Of a DNA stretch of 64,000 nucleotides, positions 59,915-64,000 are shown piece after piece. Source of the stretch: Blasia pusilla (Eukaryota > Marchantiophyta > Marchantiopsida > Blasiales); the NCBI GenBank assembly GCA_050084515.1, contig CM114274.1, forward strand, positions 29,512,001 through 29,576,000, in the 5' to 3' direction. The position numbers and the translations under genes are program-made. Numbering within the stretch: the stretch's first letter is position 1; every line of letters starts with the position of its first letter. The notes under the pieces were generated by a model that worked only from the letters and a program-made list of their open reading frames with translations, did no database searches and was not told where the DNA came from.

Positions 59915-62834
59915 ATGGCAAATCCGAATAATCCTGTCCCGCTGGCCTACCAGAACTCTGGAGATGGGTCTGTGTCTCCCGATTGGCTCAACAGGGGTGA
60001 CAATGCCTGGCAGCTGACTGCATCCACCCTCGTGGGATTGCAATGTGTGCCCGGTCTCGTCATTCTATACGGAAGTGTGGTGAAGAAGAAATGGGCCATC
60101 AATTCCGCATTCATGTCATTCTATGCCTTTGCGGCAGTTCTAATTTGCTGGGTGGTTTGGGCCTACAAAATGTCATTCGGTGAGGAGCTAATTCCGATAT
60201 GGGGGAAAGCCGGACCGGCTCTCGGCCAGAAGTTTCTTCTCCAACGGGCTATCATCCCTGCGACATCCGTAAATGGCGGCCCAGCGGTGGAACCGTTTTA
60301 TCCCATGGCCACAGTGGTTTACTTCCAATTTGTATTCGCGGCCATAACGTTAATTCTGATCGCGGGATCCCTCCTGGGGAGAATGAACTTCATCGCGTGG
60401 ATGATGTTCGTGCCGCTCTGGCTCACTTGCTCGTACACCGTAGGAGCTTTCAGCCTTTGGGGCGGCGGCTTCCTCTTCCAGTGGGGAGTGATCGACTATG
60501 CTGGGGGCTTCGTGATTCATTTGTCATCTGGAGTGGCCGGTTTCGTCGCTGCATACTGGGTAATCACGTTGAACCTCGGCCGCGTCACTCTGAGCCGTAC
60601 AGCGATCCGGTGTTCTGCTAATCCGGTTGTCCAGATCCGCAGGATTTCGCAGTCGAAATGGAGTTTCGCATTTGTAGTCTGGCTGGGGAAGTTGCTGGGA
60701 CGTCGCAGATGCCGTGATTTTCAGCAAATGAGATTTTGCAGTCTTTCGGAGCTTACGTTTTGAATTTCTTGACTCGGTCGCGTTCTGGAATGTCAGGTGG
60801 GCCCCCGAATCGAGAAGGATCGTCGCCATTTCCCCCCAAACAATGTCCTCCTTACGCTTGCAGGAGCCGGACTTCTGTGGCTGGGGTGGAATGGATTCAA
60901 CGGAGGGGCGCCCTACGCATCCAACGTCGTCGCTTCTATGGCCGTTCTCAACACCAACATATGCGCTGCCACCAGCTTGCTCGTGTGGACGAGCATCGAC
61001 GTGATAGTTTTCAAGAAGGCTTCCGTGATCGGCGCAGTTCAGGGAATGATCACGGGCTTGGTCGCCATAACACCCTGCGCAGGTACTCGTTCTTTCTTGT
61101 TCCCACTTTTACCGTCGGTGCGTCCCACTTTCCTGTCCTTCGCCATCTTCACCACGGCATTGTTTGGCCGGGCTCCTCCGAGCTTCCGGAGATTCTTCTT
61201 CTCCGGATAGGCATCTCGAAATCTCCCCTTTTCAACGAGGAAATCACGTGTTTGAATTTCGTGGCTCGCCATCAAGTCAAGCAAGTCACCCGAGGACGAT
61301 GAGAGCACAAGCCTGCCACTCTCGCGTAGCTTTCGACTTTCCTGCCGGCCTGATGGGGAGCTTTGAGACGTCCAGAGTTCGCGAACCCCACTGGTACCCA
61401 AGAGTTCCTCATCCCATTGCTGATCTCTCTCTGGCCTCAAGCGTTGGCATACCCAGCCTACGCTGCCTAACCACACTCCAGAGTCCAGACTCTGCAGTGG
61501 TCGGTACGCGAGAGTAACGACATGGTCAAATGCGCGTGTAAAGTCCTCTCTCGCGGTTCAGCGGTCAACAGGAAGACCATGTCTCAAGACATGGTCACCG
61601 GGGAACTTTGTCCGCAATTCTGGACCCAGACCGATTGGTTGCCACGCACTGCGAACTGTTCGGATTCATAGCATTCCGTCATGACCACTTCTCGAATCGC
61701 ATTCGGAAGCTGGCCCGATCTCATTACCTCGGTCTTTTGGTGAGTTTTGGTCGAGGCCAGACTGGATCATCACACCAAGCCCAGCTCGACGCGGGCTGGG
61801 CTGGGCGAGGGACGTTTCCGCGAACTCGGTGGGTTTAGTCAGGGGCGTCCTTTTTTTCTTGGGATGGAGCTTCATGATTTGACCCTGGCGAGAATGATGC
61901 GTCAGCTGGAGTACGGGCCGGAGGCTTCGCAAGGGACTTCGCCCCAGCCCTCAATCCCTCAAGTGCAGCTGAAGGGCGCCGGGGATTGCGTGAGGTCAGC
62001 AGGACCGTGATTCTTTCTGCGTTGCACCCTTCGGAGCGCATTCGGTAGGCGCTTTGAAGCGCTGCCGTCCATCGCCGGAGCCATCGGTAACCGGAAGGCT
62101 TCTGAGGACAGTTCGTTTGTACCTCATGCTTTGCTCATCCGACCCGCGTAAGTCACCCCCCACTGAGCCAGCGATTCTGCGACCGGTGGGAGATTTCCGG
62201 AATATTCACTGCGACCTGCATCGCTTTCGAAGCTCTCGAGTTCGATGTCGGACTCCACCACCCGTCGCAGTGAACTCGTGCCATTCAGTGCAACTCATGG
62301 ATACGGTGTTGACTCGCAGGTCTGGTTCAAGGATGGGCGGCGATAGCTATCGGCGTATTCGCTGGAAGTGTTCCGTGGTACAGCATGATGGTCCTGGGTA
62401 GGAAGAAGACAGGAATCCTCGCGAGCGTGGACGATACCTTGGGCGTCTTCCATACTCATGCCGTCGCAGGGACTCTAGGTGGAGTTCTCGGGGGTTTTTT
62501 CGCCCAGCCGACTCTGTGCAACTTATTTTTGTCCGTCGTGGGTGAGCGTGGTGCCGTTTATGGAGGGCATGAAGGTGGTGCGCAGCTCGGAAAGCAATTA
62601 TGTGGTGCGCTTTTCATCATCGGCTGGAATATCGTGGTGACTACCATCATATGCCTCGCCATCCAATTAGTTGTTCCCCTTCGCATGTCCGAAGAGGAAT
62701 TGGCCGTCGGAGACGACGCCGCCCACGGGGAAGAAGCTTACGCTCTCTGGGGAGACGGCGAGAAATTTGATGCATCGAAGCATGCAGCGACAGAGTACGA
62801 GAAAGCTAGTACCATCCAGCTTCAGAAGGTTTGA
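59915..62834 (+). CDS. AMT2: AMT2-type ammonium transporter, 481 aa, three exons (59915-60559, 60797-61082, 62320-62834)
   Basis: Membrane channel of the AMT/MEP/Rh family that moves ammonium or ammonia across the plasma membrane. Exon 1 ends at GT 60560 in phase 0, exon 2 starts after AG 60796 and ends at GT 61083 after one base of a Gly codon, and exon 3 starts after AG 62319 and ends at TGA 62832-62834. The joined protein has 481 residues, the usual AMT2 length. Visible family signatures: [16 protein letters not shown] (28-43), conserved Asp 194 and pore His 202 in [27 protein letters not shown], and the second pore His in [14 protein letters not shown] (His355 or 357). The C-tail reads [19 protein letters not shown], typical of AMT2 rather than AMT1. 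Exon 2 ends ITPCAG where the family usually has ITPGAG. No frameshift or stop, so it looks functional. Confidence 0.95.
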
Positions 62835-64000
62835 ATGGCTCCTACTTCGGTAAGCCTACGCGCGCTCGCTTGATCACTTCATACACATCTGACTAGAGTG
62901 TCTTTTCGATCACTTCTCCACGTGCTGATCATGAAGCTGTCGAGTGCGTGACATTCTCTTTCAGTTCTATCGAACGATCTTCTGTAGATATGTCTGTCAT
63001 TATGAGGCTTCTGGTTCATCTGTCGACGATCAGCTTCCGGCTCTCGAATCCTCAGCTTTTCTCTCGACGCACATGTGTACCTTTATTGTTAAACTAGAAA
63101 TTGGCCGCCCTCCTGGGTTACATTATATCATGATCCTGACAGTAATATTTGATGTTCAATGAAAGGTGCGTGTACCTCGGAATCTTTAAATCTCTCGAAA
63201 GGCGTCACTCCATTTTTCATCCGTTGGACATAGAGCTCTAACATTGTGGCACTAGATTTATTTGAAATCAAGCAAATCGTAGCGGTAAGTTTCCACCGGT
63301 TCTCTCACAGATATTCTGAGGAACAGATCAGATGTTGCGGTTCTTGTATACCCAGATTTAAGAAAAATGCGAGAAAGGCTTCGAACATGGTCAGCAAATG
63401 TAGTTTCATTCTTCATTCTCGAGCGTGCTTAGACTGAGATGGAAGAATTTGGGTGTGGCCTCCCTCAAATGCATCTGTCCTACCACTCCAAGGCTCGGAA
63501 CTCGTCGGAGCGTGTCGGCCATGAGTTCACGCACTCCAGGACCAAAGTTGCTTTGGCCACTGGCGCTTGTTAATCTCCAATCAGTATGAGTTTTTCAGCA
63601 GTTAAGCGTTTCAACACCTGACTTGCCGCATCTGCCGCCTTTAAGGAATGTGGGTGTGGCCGCACCTCCAATCCCGGAGTTTGACATGACAAGATCCTGA
63701 TGCGACCAAGACAGCATCGCAGGGCCTTCAAAATGCAGTAGTGGTCGTTTTCCTCGTTTGGAATCTGCCACAGGATGACCACAGGAAATTGCTTCAGAAA
63801 CAGCTTCTCTTGCACGAAAAAGACGCCCAGCCTACGCAGCCTTAACTCATTGTGTGCCGCCTGAATCGATTGCGTACCTAGAATAAGCGATGATGTCGTG
63901 TGGCAAGAAGCTCTCCCAACTCGTACGAACTCATGAACTATTGGACGCATGGGTTATCGTCTTGTTCCATGACCACACCAAATCTCCCCAGCAACTCTCA
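62835..64000. other. 3' flank of the transporter; no further gene recognised
   Basis: Probable 3' UTR, then GC-balanced DNA. A minus frame of 126 codons (63570-63950) is open but matched no family I know. It could be an exon of a gene continuing beyond the window. Confidence 0.4.

Noticed and set aside
60199-61517. Other-frame open frames across the ammonium transporter
   Set aside because: Shadows of the transporter exons and GC-rich intron 2; the transporter frame explains the region.

Overview
This window looks like nuclear DNA of a streptophyte (plant-lineage) genome. Two genes can be rebuilt with GT-AG introns: a short mitochondrial-type membrane protein near the left end (5129-6354) and an AMT2-type ammonium transporter near the right end (59915-62834). 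Between them lie about 50 kb of AT-rich, repeat-rich DNA with plant-type chromoviruses, a Helitron end and satellite DNA. The species cannot be read from the sequence. Retroelements that carry a cytosine methyltransferase have been described in charophyte algae and dinoflagellates, so a charophyte or other non-seed streptophyte is a reasonable but unproven guess.

Layout. 1-4.7 kb is AT-rich and holds broken PIF1/Helitron-type helicase fragments in opposite orientations. 4.7-13 kb is more GC-rich and contains the 85-codon two-exon gene; the rest of this stretch has no recognisable gene. 13-24 kb is intergenic with a (TA)n tract. 24.47-35.70 kb is a decayed minus-strand Ty3/gypsy-type LTR element, here called element A. 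Its order is 5' LTR, long leader, gag with zinc knuckle, protease, C5 DNA methyltransferase, reverse transcriptase, RNase H, integrase, PHD finger, 3' LTR. 37-39 kb holds degenerate direct repeats. 39.69-40.47 kb is a truncated minus-strand chromovirus end, followed directly by about 8.5 units of a 180-bp satellite (to 42.06 kb). At 42.56 kb there is a Helitron-like 3' terminus on the minus strand. 44.75-46.77 kb is a decayed unknown protein-coding locus, cut off by a plus-strand fragment of an element A relative (46.78-47.39 kb). 50.00-55.88 kb is a degenerate plus-strand chromovirus, element B, with both LTRs, a tRNA-Met primer site, polypurine tract and a terminal chromodomain. GC-rich dispersed repeats sit at 48 and 57 kb.

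The most interesting object is element A. It carries a DNA methyltransferase domain between protease and reverse transcriptase, and a PHD finger at the end of integrase: a possible chromatin writer and a possible chromatin reader in one retrotransposon polyprotein. This copy is dead. It has in-frame stops, a protease active-site Gly to Arg change and a Glu to Lys change in methyltransferase motif VI. Even so, long stretches stay in a single frame, so the family was probably active fairly recently. A second, separately decayed fragment at 46.8 kb shows that the family is dispersed.

All family names are from motif recognition by eye. No database search was run.
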